Program-made: the position numbers and the translations under genes
The notes under the pieces: model-generated
Database searches by the model: none
Told to the model about the DNA's origin: nothing
Seen by the model: only the letters and a program-made list of their open reading frames with translations
NCBI GenBank assembly: GCA_963377175.1
Contig: CAUJNA010001424.1
Coordinates: 327,501-391,500 of the forward strand
Direction: 5' to 3'
Length of the DNA stretch: 64,000 bases
Source: Effrenium voratum
Taxonomy: Eukaryota > Sar > Dinophyceae > Suessiales > Symbiodiniaceae
Shown: positions 32,540 to 43,634 of the stretch, in pieces
Layout of the letters: every line of letters starts with the position of its first letter
How positions within the stretch are numbered: the stretch's first letter is position 1

Positions 32540-33077
32540 GTGAGCTACAGCTCCGAGTCCAGCAAAGCAAAAAATGGCTCTGAATTTTAATGGTTGGAAG
32601 CCACTCAAAAGTGGGTGGTGGCCGTAAATCCCCACCTAGATGATGTCCACCAAGGGGTCCCTAATTAAAAATCATACCCAAATGGGGAAGTGGAGCCCGG
32701 TTGCCTCGTTCGTGGGTGAAGCAATTGGACAAGCACCTGGAGGCCATGCCCCTCAACAAAATAGAGGTCATCTGGCCAAAAGCATCCCGGTCCATAGCAA
32801 CCGCTGCTTTTAGGTTGCCGTACTTGGAAATTGATCGACGGAAAAGCAGGCAGTGGGAAAAAAACGGGCAAGTTGGGGGGGGTGCTTGTAGGTATGTAAT
32901 TTCATAAAGCAATGGACAAGCATCTGTGCGCAGAAAAACATGGTTGTCTGGCCAGAAGGGGTCACCCCATGTTCAAAGGGTCATGGAGAGACTATTTGAG
33001 CAGTTTGGGTTTTGAGCAATTCCAGCGAAAAAGGGGTACCTGGAAAGACTGATGATCCTTTGCTCGGGTATCCATGT

Positions 33078-33192
33078 CTAGGTCCGCCAGTAGTGCCCTT
33101 TTACCCTTTTCTGGGGGAGGGTTCCCCGACTAAAATAGACGACAGAAAAAGGGTACCCCTTATTCTTCTAACCTCTCTACTGGAGGACCTAG
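33078..33192 (+). mobile_element. Short TIR element, family 2 (best-preserved copy)
   Basis: CTAGGTCCGCCAGTAG at the left pairs with CTACTGGAGGACCTAG at the right with one mismatch. The interior holds GTTCCCCGACTAAAATAGAC and AAAAGGGTACCCCTTATTCT. No coding capacity. Confidence 0.82.
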
Positions 33193-33928
33193 ATGTGTTG
33201 TTTCTTTCGGAATTGTGAAGTGAAACTAAAGGATTTTTTGAAAACCGATACTCGAAACGCGTAGGTTGCGCTCTCATCCGCACAAACCAAAACAGTTTTT
33301 TTTGTTTGCGGAAACCAGTCGAAAGAGCAAGACGTGTGTCCTTTGTGGTTGTCACTTTTAAGAGTTGTAGAATAAGCTATAGTCATCATTGCGAGTAACA
33401 ACTCTTATTATGTAGCTATTTCGTCCGTTATATCACAGTTGCTTTCCCTCGAGGGTTGGTACTTACAGTACCTATCCCTATCAACTTTTTTGCTCGAGTG
33501 TCACAAAATGGGAGAGCTGCACCGAAGTGGCATCCTGCAAGTGGCATGGGCGTGATTTGTTCAATGGGCCACCCCCAGTAGAGGGCACATGGTGTATATG
33601 TCCGGCACAGAAACCCCGGAACGAAGTAGGCACGTGTTCCAGTTTGTTCTCACTTATAAAAGTTTCTGTAGGTGGCAAACCCTTTTGGGCCCCCTTTTAG
33701 GTGACACCAACAACAAGCCAAGCTTTTGAACGGCCCGTTGCTCACTTGCTCTCGAACTATTTGTTTGTAACTCGGTGTGTTCCTGCTGGAATGGGTGTCT
33801 TTTGTTGAGGGTACCTCATTTTTATGGTTTCAAGACTCGTTCCCGAGATGTGGTTCCTTGGTTTCACCTTTCGGGCTGCTTTTTCATTAAGCGGAGGCCA
33901 GTCTGACACCGTACCCGCGCGAGTCGAG

Positions 33929-34005
33929 GTTCTGCGATCAGCGCCTGTGAGAAGTGTTCTCAGTGGCAGCACGCCCTGGAGGAGCACGGGGAATGCCGGG
34001 AATTC
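33929..34005 (+). CDS. PPR exon fragment
   Basis: After GAGTCGAG (AG 33927-33928) it reads SAISACEKCSQWQHALEEHG then ECREFL. Helix A is reduced to its end and helix B has HALEEH in place of AL-LL. Partial and somewhat degenerate; donor not identified. Confidence 0.5.
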
Positions 34006-34393
34006 CTGATCGGTCTCCCGAAATACGAACCCTGCACTCGCCAACCCCGTCGAAAATTCAGAAGGGGTGTTTTTCTGGGTGTGGGGAATCATCACTCTTC
34101 TTTTTTTTTTTGGGGGGGGGAGCTCTCGATGGGTTTATCGTTCCGGGGTCAGGATTTCTGATGTTCTCCTAACATTGCCGGATTTTTAAATATTTTTACG
34201 GCATCGCAAACTGAGAGGGCAAACTTTAAGTGGTGTTCCTCGTTTCCGATAGGGGAGAAAAGGGTGGGGCTACACACGGCGGATGTCTTTGGATGGTTTT
34301 TCGACACCAATGGAAGCCACCGTGGCACTTCCTCTTGAAGGGAGCCCCTGTCAGGTGTAATGGGCAATGTGGGAGTGAGGGTAGTCATGATTT

Positions 34394-34528
34394 TGCTGGT
34401 GCTCAGTAGGGAATGACCGAGTCCGGGTGTTGGGAATGAACAGGAAGGGGATTCCCTCAAACGAAACCACATCGGGGCTGGTGTTTATAGGGGTCATTCC
34501 ACTCATTCCCTGCCTATCGAACCAGCAA
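34394..34528 (+). mobile_element. Short TIR element, family 3
   Basis: Left arm TTGCTGGTGCTCAGTAGGGA continues ATGA. The right arm (to 34528), read on the other strand, is TTGCTGGTTCGATAGGCAGG continuing GAATGA. It lies 174 bp before the PPR exon at 34703. Confidence 0.65.
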
Positions 34529-34702
34529 GAATTTAGTCATTGCAACTCACTCCTCGAGTTCATGAACTGTTCCACTTTTGTGGGGTTTCCACCATGTTGT
34601 ATGGTACACCACCAGTTTGCCTACTTTTTTGGGGCGCCGACCCCCAATCCACATCGAACCACAAGGCGCCCACCTCACCCGTCACCACTCGTCACTCGTC
34701 AG

Positions 34703-34819
34703 GTCCTGGGGCGCCTGGCTCCGCCGGAGGCCTTCGCCTGCGGCGCTGCCATCAGCGCCTGCGGCAAGGCCGCGCAGTGGCGCCAGGCGCTGCAGCTGCT
34801 GCGGGCCATGCGCCTCGGC
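34703..34819 (+). CDS. PPR exon, complete motif
   Basis: Acceptor CACTCGTCAG (AG 34701-34702), GT at 34820. Reads RLAPPEAFACGAAISACGKA then AQWRQALQLLRAMRLG. GAAISACGKA is helix A, AQWRQALQLLRAM is helix B. Very high GC at third positions. The open frame continues into an Arg/Gly/Ala shadow after the donor. Confidence 0.65.
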
Positions 34820-35356
34820 GTTGAAGCGATGCGAGATGCGAGCGGCGAGCAGCGAGGGTGGGGGGGTCGAGCCGCCAGCTAGCTGGGGCGGGTTCGACCG
34901 GTTCCAGGGGGGTCCGAGCCATTTATTTTCCCTTGGAACTCCAAGAGTGGGGATCGGTTCAAAGGTAAATGGATCAAAAGTTGAGTTGGGTTGTCCCAGT
35001 GGCCCCTGTCAATCCACCAGGTTTTGAGGCTTTCTTCCTACTTTGTGCCAAGCCCTAAGCTGGGACAAGGCAATCCGCAAGATCCTTGGTTCCCGAAGGC
35101 TTCGATCCCCTTAGGACCGTGCTTTTCCAACACAACACCTCTGGGCGCAATCGACAGGCAGAAGGAAACCCGGTTTAGCACCAAACTTAGAGCAAAGAAG
35201 CCAAAGGCAACCATGGTGGGAAGAAGATCATTTGCCCAAAAGGAAGCCGAAAGTGAGCAGGGGGCCGGAGAGTTTTCCCCTGGCACTTGCTATCTGCCGG
35301 CGCAACAACGCGGGGCGGGGGGGGAGGAGCGGGGGTGGAGGCCAGTCGACTCGCAG

Positions 35357-35429
35357 GCACGCCTCGGAAGTCACGGCGGATGTGGTGTGCTACAGTGGCG
35401 CGGTCTCCGCTTGCGAGTGTCTCGGAGTC
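35357..35429 (+). CDS. PPR exon fragment (helix A)
   Basis: Acceptor GACTCGCAG (AG 35355-35356). Reads RHASEVTADVVCYSGAVSAC then ECLGV. ADVVCYSGAVSACE fits helix A; the remainder of the motif is missing in frame. A G-run with GGAGGAGCGGGGG-type sequence precedes it. Confidence 0.5.
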
Positions 35430-36246
35430 CGAAACCGATCCGAGGTCGCGTTGGAAGGCTCAGGGGAGACCTGCGGTTGCATATTCTGGGTGCGTCATTG
35501 TTTGATGGACCCCCCCCAAAAAAGCGGTTTTCCTCATGGTTTCCCTTCAGAACCAACCAAAAGGGCCCCCAATAAAAAGAAAGACTCAAAGCGAATCTTG
35601 TTCCTTTCGATAATCCGACACCACTTGTGGTTTTCTTTAGGATCCCTTGGTTCATTCTCAGTTTTCCGGTTGATTCCCCACTGAGAACACGCAAGTCTCG
35701 GGCAGTTGTGGCTCATTGGGTGTGCGTTTCCTCCAGCAAAGCTTCAGGGTTTGCCCTTGAATCCCCTCTGGGGATCGGAGCAGTGCGAGGCTTCTGGTTG
35801 CTTAGGGAAAGCAAGAGCAACAGCACCACCTGGTGTTTGCAACCAGCCACACAGCCATGGGGTCCTTTTTGCCAACGGCTTTGGTTGACATCCCGCAGCC
35901 AAAGCTGTAAGGTGACAGGAATCAAATCAACGCTCTGGTTGCTCAACGTTTGAAGGAGAGGATCGATTTTTTCGGCCTCGCAGCTGGCTTACTTGTCATC
36001 TCCTAAGGCTCCGTTTGATCTCTCATGGTTTCCATTGATTCCAGAAAGGAGAGCCACAATCGGAAGCGCCATTGCAGCCTTCGGCTATGGAGAATGGCTC
36101 TCCTTGCTATGGACTCTCCTTGCTATGGCTCTGGACCAGTATTGGACTAGCTGGAGTGTACATGCTCACCATCTTTCTCTGTATATGCAAATATCTTCTT
36201 GGTGCTCAACAAGATATGAAGGAAACCATAGGGGATGCCATTTCTA

Positions 36247-36289
36247 GGGGGTCATTCCAACTCATTCCCCGCCTATCGAACCAGCAAGA
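36247..36289 (-). mobile_element. Single arm of family 3 element
   Basis: GGGGGTCATTCCAACTCATT followed by CCCCGCCTATCGAACCAGCA matches the right arm of 34394-34528. No left arm nearby, so a solo or truncated copy. Confidence 0.55.
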
Positions 36290-36323
36290 TGTACACACAG
36301 TAAGGGTAGAGCTCATCGGGCCT

Positions 36324-36429
36324 GGAGGAGAGGGAGGGGAGGGTGGGGAAGGAACACAAATAAGCCCTTATAAAGCCCTTAAGGCCTTAGGGCTTATTTG
36401 GGCTCCCTCCCCCCTCCCCTCCCTCCCCA
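36324..36429. repeat. ~105-bp near-palindrome with purine and pyrimidine arms
   Basis: A G/A-rich arm (36324-36350) faces a C/T-rich arm (36403-36429). Inside it, AAATAAGCCCT (about 36358) and AGGGCTTATTT (about 36389) are exact reverse complements around AAGGCCTT-type centre sequence. The right arm ends in CCCAG, 43 bp before the acceptor of the next PPR exon. Confidence 0.75.
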
Positions 36430-36471
36430 GCACCCCATGAATAGCAGATCCTTTCTGATTGCCTCACTCAG

Positions 36472-36562
36472 GAAGGGCCACGCTTTGCAGCCTGCCTTGG
36501 CGTTGCTGCGCGACATGCGATCTCGCAACTGTGAGCTGGACGCCATCAGCTGTAACGCCGCT
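36472..36562 (+). CDS. PPR exon (helix B plus start of next motif)
   Basis: Acceptor CCTCACTCAG (AG 36470-36471). Reads KGHALQPALALLRDMRSRNC then ELDAISCNAA. Begins in the ACEKG-type turn, carries PALALLRDM helix B, then the DAISCNAA start of the next motif, after which the frame loses PPR character. Confidence 0.55.
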
Positions 36563-37159
36563 CGGAGACGGTGCCCCCTTTGTTTAAACATGTGGTTGCG
36601 TGTCTTTAAGAGTGCCCTCGTTTTTCAATGGGTGCGAGTCTTTTTGAGGGGAGCCTTTTTTGTCGGCCTTTCAAAAAGGAACCAACAAGCAACACCACAT
36701 GTCTGGACCAACATATATTTGTATGGCTAGCATATTTTTGTTTGGGGTGCCATTTTGGGGAGGTCCTTTCCTTGCAAAACCATGACAATTAGGGGAGCTG
36801 GGTGGTTGTTGGTGGTTGTTTGTGGTTTCCCCTTACCACTCCAAACAGTGTCGAATCCTGTTGGCCAACTTGGGCGGGACGTGGATCTCTTTTCTGCCGG
36901 CCCTTCTGGCGAAGAAGGCGCTCACCGCTTTTTCGGAGCGACCGCTGTGAGCAATTTACGCCACAAAAAACGCCAGGCGCCCGGCGCGAAGTCTTGAACT
37001 CCCCTTTTTCCTCCGTTTCCTGGAGCCCGACGAACAAAGACACTTCCTTGACGGGAAGTACAGTCGAAGTCTGGCCGGGGTGTAGACCATTTTGTTTGGA
37101 GGCTGAGACCTCAAAGCTAGTTTAGTTCAAAAGACTCTGTACATGCCCCTGAAATGCCA

Positions 37160-37235
37160 CGCCAACTTTCCCAGCATCCCCAGCATTCCTGCAGTAGGCC
37201 TCCAGCATCCCCGGCATCCCCGGCATCCTGCCAAC
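37160..37235. repeat. Imperfect 9-bp tandem repeat
   Basis: CCCGGCATC/CCCAGCATC-type units repeated about six times with interruptions. Confidence 0.7.
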
Positions 37236-37654
37236 CTTCCACACAGGCCCCCTCAAATAGCCCCCATGGAAAGCGGACACGGCGGGGATGCTTGCGAGCA
37301 AGCGCACCGGGTTCCCGCCAAAGTGGCGCAGTCGCCATTACGCAGAAAAACATCGAATCCCGTGGTTGCTTAGCCAGTTTTCACAGGTTGTTCGGTGCTT
37401 GCCAGGGGATGCCGGCAGCGGTCTTCGCCTCACTGAGTTTTCGATGTGCACTTGCGCAGCGCGCACGCGTGCGGGCGCGCGCTGGCGTGAGCGCGTGCCC
37501 GCGGATACTCCCCTGCCATCAAGCAACAACTGCTTTTTTCCTGTGCCCAACATCCCAAGTCCGGAACAAGCACAGGAAAAAGCAGTTGGTTCCGAGGGTG
37601 CTGCTTCCCAGGTTGAGGGTTGCTGGTCATTTTCGGTGCGGAGTCGATGGGTCG

Positions 37655-37756
37655 ATGGTCGATGCGAAGGCTGTGATCAGCGCCTGCGAGAAACGAGCCG
37701 ACTGGCGCTGGGCCTTCGAGCTGCTGATGGAGAAGCGCAGGCGAGGCGAGTTGCAG
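37655..37756 (+). CDS. PPR exon, nearly complete motif
   Basis: Reads DAKAVISACEKRADWRWAFE then LLMEKRRRGELQ, followed by GCAACT, a possible GC donor at 37757. An alternative acceptor, GCGAAG, lies at 37669. The WAFELL helix B and RRRGEL linker are typical. A family-2 element starts 20 bp downstream. Confidence 0.6.
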
Positions 37757-37776
37757 GCAACTTGGAGGTGCCCTAC

Positions 37777-37897
37777 CTAGGTCCCCAGCGATCGGTGCCC
37801 TTTTGCCGTTTCTTTTTTGGGGTTTGGGCTCCCCTACTGAAATAGACTACAGAAAAAAGGCTACCCCTTATTATAACCTCTCTACTGGAGGACCTAG
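37777..37897 (+). mobile_element. Short TIR element, family 2
   Basis: CTAGGTCCCCAGCGATCGGT at the left and CTACTGGAGGACCTAG at the right. The interior GGCTCCCCTACTGAAATAGA and AAAGGCTACCCCTTATTATA match the copies at 31076 and 33078. Confidence 0.78.
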
Positions 37898-38684
37898 CTA
37901 CCAGAGGAAACAGCTGGAATCCAGAGGGCCAGCTGGACTTTAGTCACTTGTTTGGCTTGGACCATTGAACCATTTTGTCGGTGAGTTCAAACATCACCAG
38001 TTTTCTTGGGTTATTCCGGTGGACAGCAAGACTGACTCCCTGAGTTCCTGGACTTGATCGTCACTGCTTTTGGGTGGAGTGCTTTGGTAGGATACATTGC
38101 CAGAAGACCAATTTAGTGGTAAGTAAAGACAGCCCACCTCATGGGGTTGGGGTTAGAGTTAGCATTAGACTTGGTTTTGAATATCAACCTTTGTGTTGCA
38201 AGAATCCCAATACTCACTCCCTGCGTTCCGGGACTTTGGTCGATTTGTTGGTTTGGACCAGTTTAGTTGTAGACAATCGGTTTGGTTACTTTTCTGAACC
38301 AGATCTGTTCACCGTTACGTTCCCCATTTTTTTATATTTTCCCCACGGTGATCACCTTGTATTTCTGGGTCCAAACTACCTGATTTGGTCGTTTGGTTGA
38401 GGTTTTAAAGGGAGACCGACAGGAAAACGCCTTGCGAATCTTCTGAACTCACCCTTGGGGTTGGCTGACGAAGCCAACCGTTAATTTGGTTCGGTACGAT
38501 GCAAGTTAACCCCAAAAAACAAAAGGGGGGGGTCATGAGCTCCCATTGTTTTCATTGCCCTTTCAGGAAAACCCGGTGGTTGGGATTGGTGATGAGTTGG
38601 ATTTGAAGCCCTGGTTTTTGTAGAGGGTGTATTTAAAGAACCCCCACAACACCTCCAAACCAGTCCAAACCCACCCTTTTTGAG

Positions 38685-38706
38685 TGAAGATGTTCCCTTC
38701 GACACG
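38685..38706 (+). CDS. Possible PPR micro-exon
   Basis: A 22-base island between TTTTTGAG (AG 38683-38684) and a perfect donor GTAAGT at 38707. Reads EDVPFDT; with read-through it would continue VSYSG, like a motif start. Too short to be sure. Confidence 0.25.
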
Positions 38707-40435
38707 GTAAGTTACTCGGGGTTCGATTTTCTCTCTGCTCGTTTTACACATCCCCGTTTGGTGGCCAAGTTAAAGGGATCAAGTTTTCTTTCAGGGTGCG
38801 GTTTTGAGGGGAAATATAGCAGACAGGGAACCTGTTTGCAGGATGGACCCTCAAGCTATCACCGAGATTTGGAATGGGTAGAAAGGGGCCATCGAGTGCG
38901 ATCGAGATTGTTTTTCTCAAAATGGGATTCGGACCTTGGTATTGAAGGGAAGCCAAAGGGAGCAGCTCCTGCCATTTGAAGGGTATTTTGAGAATACCCA
39001 GGCAGTGAAAGTTTGGGTTCGGGGCGATCCTGGGGCCAGGCAGGGCGCGGGGGCAAATATGTTTCGCCGAGGATAGTTCTTGGTGTGTCGCTTTTTAGCG
39101 CACCCCGCACAATGGTGGTGTTCCTTGTGGTTTCCGTTGAAAACCAGCAAACCGCGGTACTATCTTTGTGCGTTCCTGGGAGTGTCTTCTAAAGTTCCTG
39201 GACTACTTAAATCATTATGGAACCCCATTGGGGGGGTCTATTTCCTCAAAAAAGATTCCTCCATGAGGGTTTGTTGGGTTCCGTTTGTTCCTCGGAGAAT
39301 GTTGAGGTGCTGGGGTTGTCGCTTTGAGCTTGTTGTTTGTTTCTTGTGAAACCAAACAAGCCACCCAGTTTGAAATTGAAGTCACTTGCTGCCAGGTGCA
39401 GCCTCACGAGGACGGACCCGCAGTTCGGGAGGGCGTTGGAATGGGACTTTTTGTGACCACCTCAGGGGGAAAAAAACAACTCAACAAGTGATACCCCTTC
39501 CAGCACCTGGGTTCATAGCAGCCACTGCTGTTTGGTTTCCGTACCAAGGGGATTTTGGACACGGGAAGAAGTGGTGGTTGGAGGTACTGGTTGTTGGGAA
39601 GCTGGTGATTGGTATCTTGGTGTTCGATGCGAAACACTGGCACCCTCTGCATGTTGGGGATCCTTTCGAAATCCATCCGGAAGTGAACCCAAGCCAATCA
39701 AGGGGCAGCATAGTTCGGCTGCCCCGCATAACCCCCCGAGCGTCAAGTGCTTTTCGGTGGGCATGAGTCCATGGCTGAAACAGGCATAAGGTTGTCCATT
39801 CAGATGAACCTGAACTCACCAAACCAAAGCCCCGAAGCTCATTTTGGATGGGAATCAGTGCAAAGAACCCATGTCTGAATAGAGAGCCCATAGGGTTGTC
39901 CCATTCTGGATGCCATCCTTTTTGCCTTTGGAAAAGACCCGCGCATCGACGGATATGGCCATGGGTCAAAATCCCTTACACCCAGTGAGCATTTCAAATC
40001 CTTACTAAAATAGGTTCTAGAATGGGTGGTACACCTACCAACCAAAATGGTACCATTGGTTTTGACTCACAGCCATTTGGGGATTTAGGACAAAGAGCCA
40101 TGTCTACACAGATGCTTGCGTTCAGATCCATTCCTTTCCGCTCTGGCCGGGTGGCGTTTCTCGAAATAGGAATCGGTCCGTGTCCGAAGATGGCGTTTCG
40201 GTTGTTTGCCTTCTTGAAACCCAAAAGGGGGCCTCCACCCAAGGTTTAGTGGATGCAACCCAACGTGGATACTGGAGTTTGGGCGTGTTTCCGAAAACTT
40301 GGTGTGCCTTGAGATAGCTAAACCTTTCAAGGGGATTCTGCGATTCCCGAATCAAGGAAACCAGCAGTTGGATGGTTTGTCTCGGGGTCATTGCGTGCTG
40401 AGCAGTCCGTTTGGTTCACTGAACGATCGACGCAG
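38707..40435. other. Non-coding stretch between PPR fragments
   Basis: Holds the first of two ~295-bp direct repeats (39775-40068) and dispersed-motif copies near 38944 (TTGAAGGGAAGCCAAAGGGA) and 39505. A possible exon near 39397 (VQPHEDGPAVREGVGMG after GCTGCCAG) was not convincing. Confidence 0.4.
39775..40068 (+). repeat. ~295-bp dispersed repeat, copy 1
   Basis: Starts TGAAACAGGCATAAGGTTGT and ends near GGTGGTACACCTACCAACC. Closely similar to 41215-41510, offset by exactly 1,440 bp over most of its length, with scattered substitutions and one small indel near 39976. Not coding. Confidence 0.88.
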
Positions 40436-40488
40436 GGACGTGGTGGGCCCCAGCGCGGCGGTGAGCGCCTGCGAGCGCCCTGCCTAGC
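40436..40488 (+). CDS. PPR exon fragment, with stop
   Basis: Acceptor GACGCAG (AG 40434-40435). Reads DVVGPSAAVSACERPA then TAG. The codons GTG-AGC at 40461 form a consensus donor; if used, the exon is only 25 bp. Either a decayed motif or a tiny exon. Confidence 0.4.
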
Positions 40489-40583
40489 AACTGGCGAGAG
40501 GTGAGCTGCAACCCATGGCCCGGATTTAGACTCGAGTTCCGTTTCGGGCTGGAGCGTCACTTTTATTTTTATTTATTTTTTTC

Positions 40584-40600
40584 GGGGGGGGGGGGGGGGG
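40584..40600. repeat. Poly-G run
   Basis: Seventeen G residues after a T/A-rich tract. Confidence 0.95.
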
Positions 40601-41214
40601 TTGGGACCATTTCAGTGAGTAAATATAAAAATATGGTGACTTTATTTCGGTTTTGGGCCATCTCTCAGGAAGTGATGGATTCAGGGGATGGATGCAATGA
40701 TGCTAGCCTGGTTCTCCGGGCTTGGGTTCACAAAGAAGAGTCCATGGGGTGCAACTTCCAGCACCCAACACGTCGTCTGTTTCAAGCAGAGGTTGGGACG
40801 GTGGCAGGTGTTTAACGGTTCTATGCGGCATTCCTGGGTCTGTCTTGCTTTGAGGGGAACATATCCATTTTGCGGGTTCCTCAGCAAAAAACAACCCCCT
40901 TTCCCGAACAAACTCACTTCCTGGGTGGATGGCCCAAAACCGGAAAAAATACTTTGTATATTTACCACCCAACATTTCCCCTATTTTGACCACGAACCCA
41001 GTTTAGGGGTCACATTGACCCAGCCATTGTTTACGGGAGTTCAAATTCCAGGGTTCCCAGGAGGGAGAGGTCCCCTCATGTTGACACGAGCCCAGCTTTT
41101 GATGGTTCTTCTAAGCATCATGGAGCCTGCATTGGAGAGGTCGTTTCGGACATCCATTTCAAGGGCCCTCTGATTCTGAGGGTAAAACGGTTTGACCCAA
41201 TTTGAATCCCAGGT

Positions 41215-41510
41215 TTGAAACAGGCATAAGGTTGTCCATTAAGATGAGCCTGAACTCACCAAACCAAAGCCCCGAAGCCCATTTTGGATGGGAATCAGTG
41301 CAAAGAACCCATGTCTGAATAGCGAGCCCATAGGGTTGTCCCATTCTGGATGGGATCCTTTTTGCCTTTGGAAAAGCCCCGCGCATCGACGGATATGGCC
41401 ATGGGTCAAAATCCAAATCGTACCCCCAGTGAACATCCCAATCCCCACTAAAATAGGTTCTAGAATGGGTGGTACACCTACCAACCAAAAGGGGTCCCCA
41501 AACGGTTTTG
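41215..41510 (+). repeat. ~295-bp dispersed repeat, copy 2
   Basis: The same sequence as 39775-40068. In this copy the 3' part reads GTACCCCCAGTGAACATCCC, which also matches the minus strand at 24419-24505, so the family has at least three members here. Confidence 0.88.
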
Positions 41511-41614
41511 ACCACCACAGGTATGTGGGAAAGATCTGGGGAACCCAAGAACACCCCATTTTTGCCAGTCCAACCCCCAAAAAAGACAGCCATATACTTT
41601 GTTTTCCCACTGAG

Positions 41615-41663
41615 GAAGGCCAAAGAGTGGCTCCCGGCCTTGCAGCTCCTTGCCCAGCAGGCG
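41615..41663 (+). CDS. PPR exon fragment (helix B)
   Basis: Acceptor CCCACTGAG (AG 41613-41614). Reads KAKEWLPALQLLAQQ and then meets GCGAAGG, a possible GC donor. EWLPALQLL is a canonical helix B. No helix A upstream in frame. Confidence 0.5.
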
Positions 41664-42388
41664 AAGGAAGTCTGTTCGACGCGGGTGTTGCGGTTGGGGC
41701 ATCCGTTGCACATGTTTTTAAAGGGAAATTGGGGTCCCTGTCCCCCTTTGACACATAGCCGGTTGGCATGTTTTGCCTGAGGTTCTTCGTTCTGTTTTCT
41801 TTTTTCTTGTGTGGGAGGGAGGTGGGGGACTTTTGTTATCTGTCGTTTTTTGGGAGGGCCCTTTGGAGGAGTGCTTCCCCTTTCCTTTTGGAGGAGGTTG
41901 GGTGAATTGTTCCCCGCCCCCACCTGCACCAAGTTTCAGGCCCGAAAAGGGTTCCAGGATTTCAGTCCTAATAGCTAGATTTCGATTGGAGGCGTTGCTT
42001 GCCAGTGAAATTCATGTTGCTTGCAACTCATGGTTCAACCACGCTCGATCGAAGCCTTTCAGGATGCGAAGGAAAAACCGTTGTGCCCTTCTTCCCTTGG
42101 GGCCAATCAGGAGAGTAATGCAAATGAGAAGAGCACCCGGGTCGCAACCTCTGGGATGTTCGACATGAGAAAACGCGTTCATCGTGGGGCACTGGTAGGT
42201 ATCGCTTTGGTTCGTTGTGGGCTTTGATGTAATGGCTTTGGCAGCTTGGCATGGTAAGTTCATTGGTGAGTTTTCTGACCGGGTGATCTCGAACTGGTAG
42301 ATCTAGGGAGGCCCCCTGTTTGGACCCTGTATGATGCCGGGCTCCTGTTTTTGACAACCGCCCCGTTGGGAATATGTGAAAGCTGTGT

Positions 42389-42655
42389 TTGGTTGACAAG
42401 GCTTGCATGAATTCCAATGAAATCTTACTTGGTCAAGCGAAATTGTTTTGGCCAAATATCCCGAACATTGACTGGATTTGGACACTTGCAAACGTGAGGC
42501 ATGGTGGTTTGATGCAATCACAGACCCGCATATGTTTTCACAAGCTCAATGGAAAGACGACGAATGCCAGGATGCTGGCGCAGGTCGCCTCCTTTCAAAG
42601 CCTCCAATCTGGCTGTCGCTTGGGGTTGCGTGTCCTATTTAATGGGAAGACTTGA
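42389..42655 (+). CDS. Hypothetical open frame, 88 codons
   Basis: Reads KACMNSNEILLGQAKLFWPN, IPNIDWIWTLANVRHGG and on to RLGLRVLFNGKT before TGA. Balanced composition, Trp-rich, no recognised domain. It lies in the PPR region but has no PPR motif, and its GC is lower than that of the PPR exons. Confidence 0.3.
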   Translation: MVDKACMNSNEILLGQAKLFWPNIPNIDWIWTLANVRHGGLMQSQTRICFHKLNGKTTNARMLAQVASFQSLQSGCRLGLRVLFNGKT

Positions 42656-43065
42656 ACAGGGCAGACCACCAGGATTCCGTTCTTCTTGATTCCCAGGTCG
42701 ACCTAAACCCCGGAAAATCCTCGCTTAGGAGGGAGAAATCAAGTCTACCTGACGGGAATCCAAATTGAATCCCTGCTAAGTTTTCCTTTGACAAGCCAAA
42801 ACAGGTTCAGGGTGTACCAGTCGATTCATTCCTTGTGCACTTCACCTGTTTGAAAGAGGATGATGTTTTAAAGTGGTTAGAAAGTAATTTTGCGATTTAT
42901 TTTAATTTCTGGAGCACCTTGAACATTTTTTTTTTAGCTCTCATTGCCTGCCCTTCGGCCCTTTTGGCTCTTTTTCATTGTCCCGCGTTTTAACCAGCAA
43001 GAGCCTGTTGGTGTCGTTTGAGCCTCCCTTTAAAAACAACCAGAAAGATGTCCCGAGCTCTGAGA

Positions 43066-43137
43066 GGTGTACCTGGACACCATCATGTGCAATGCCGCCA
43101 TCAGTGCATGCGAGAAGTGCATTGAATGGAGGCTGGA
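43066..43137 (+). CDS. PPR exon fragment
   Basis: Acceptor GCTCTGAGAG (AG 43064-43065). Reads VYLDTIMCNAAISACEKCIE then WRL. Perfect helix A; helix B stops after W, where a GA or GC donor could lie. Confidence 0.5.
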
Positions 43138-43610
43138 TTCGAATTCCGGTTGGGTGCTTCTCAAACTAGAGGTCTCAGAATGGCAAGGGTTTGACCCTTG
43201 CTACTGGCTTCTCTTTAAAGATCACAATTAAAGAGTGCGGAACACGCGGCTCTCCAAAAAAACCAACTATGGCCCTTCTCTCCCAAAAAACAACTATGGC
43301 CCTTGTGGCTGGGTTTTCCGTGAGTCCGAATGGACTCCTTGGTCAAGAGCCTAGACTGAGCTCAGTCACCTGTTGGCCCTTTTGGGTTTGGGTCATTTTG
43401 GGTGTTCCTGTTTTTGTGGGTACCCTTTCCGGTTGGACAGGAAAACTGAAATCCATTTTGTGGGTCTAAAGGACAAGACGAGCCCATCTTGTCCGACCGG
43501 GGCCCGGGGCCCTTTGTCGGATCCGTTCGGCTTCGCCACTTAAGCGATTCGGGTGGAGTAACGGCAGCCCCAGAAGCAGGGGTTTGAACCGCTAACCCCC
43601 GCCCCGTTTT

Positions 43611-43634
43611 CTTTTCTTCTTCTTCTTCTTCTTT
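43611..43634. repeat. (TTC)n microsatellite
   Basis: Seven to eight TTC units. Confidence 0.9.

Noticed and set aside
39775..41510. An LTR retrotransposon bounded by the two 295-bp repeats
   Set aside because: No TG/CA ends, primer-binding site, polypurine tract or polymerase motif seen; kept as an open question under findings rather than called.
42028..42417. 129-codon minus-strand frame
   Set aside because: Patternless composition, overlaps a slightly better plus-strand frame, no domain.
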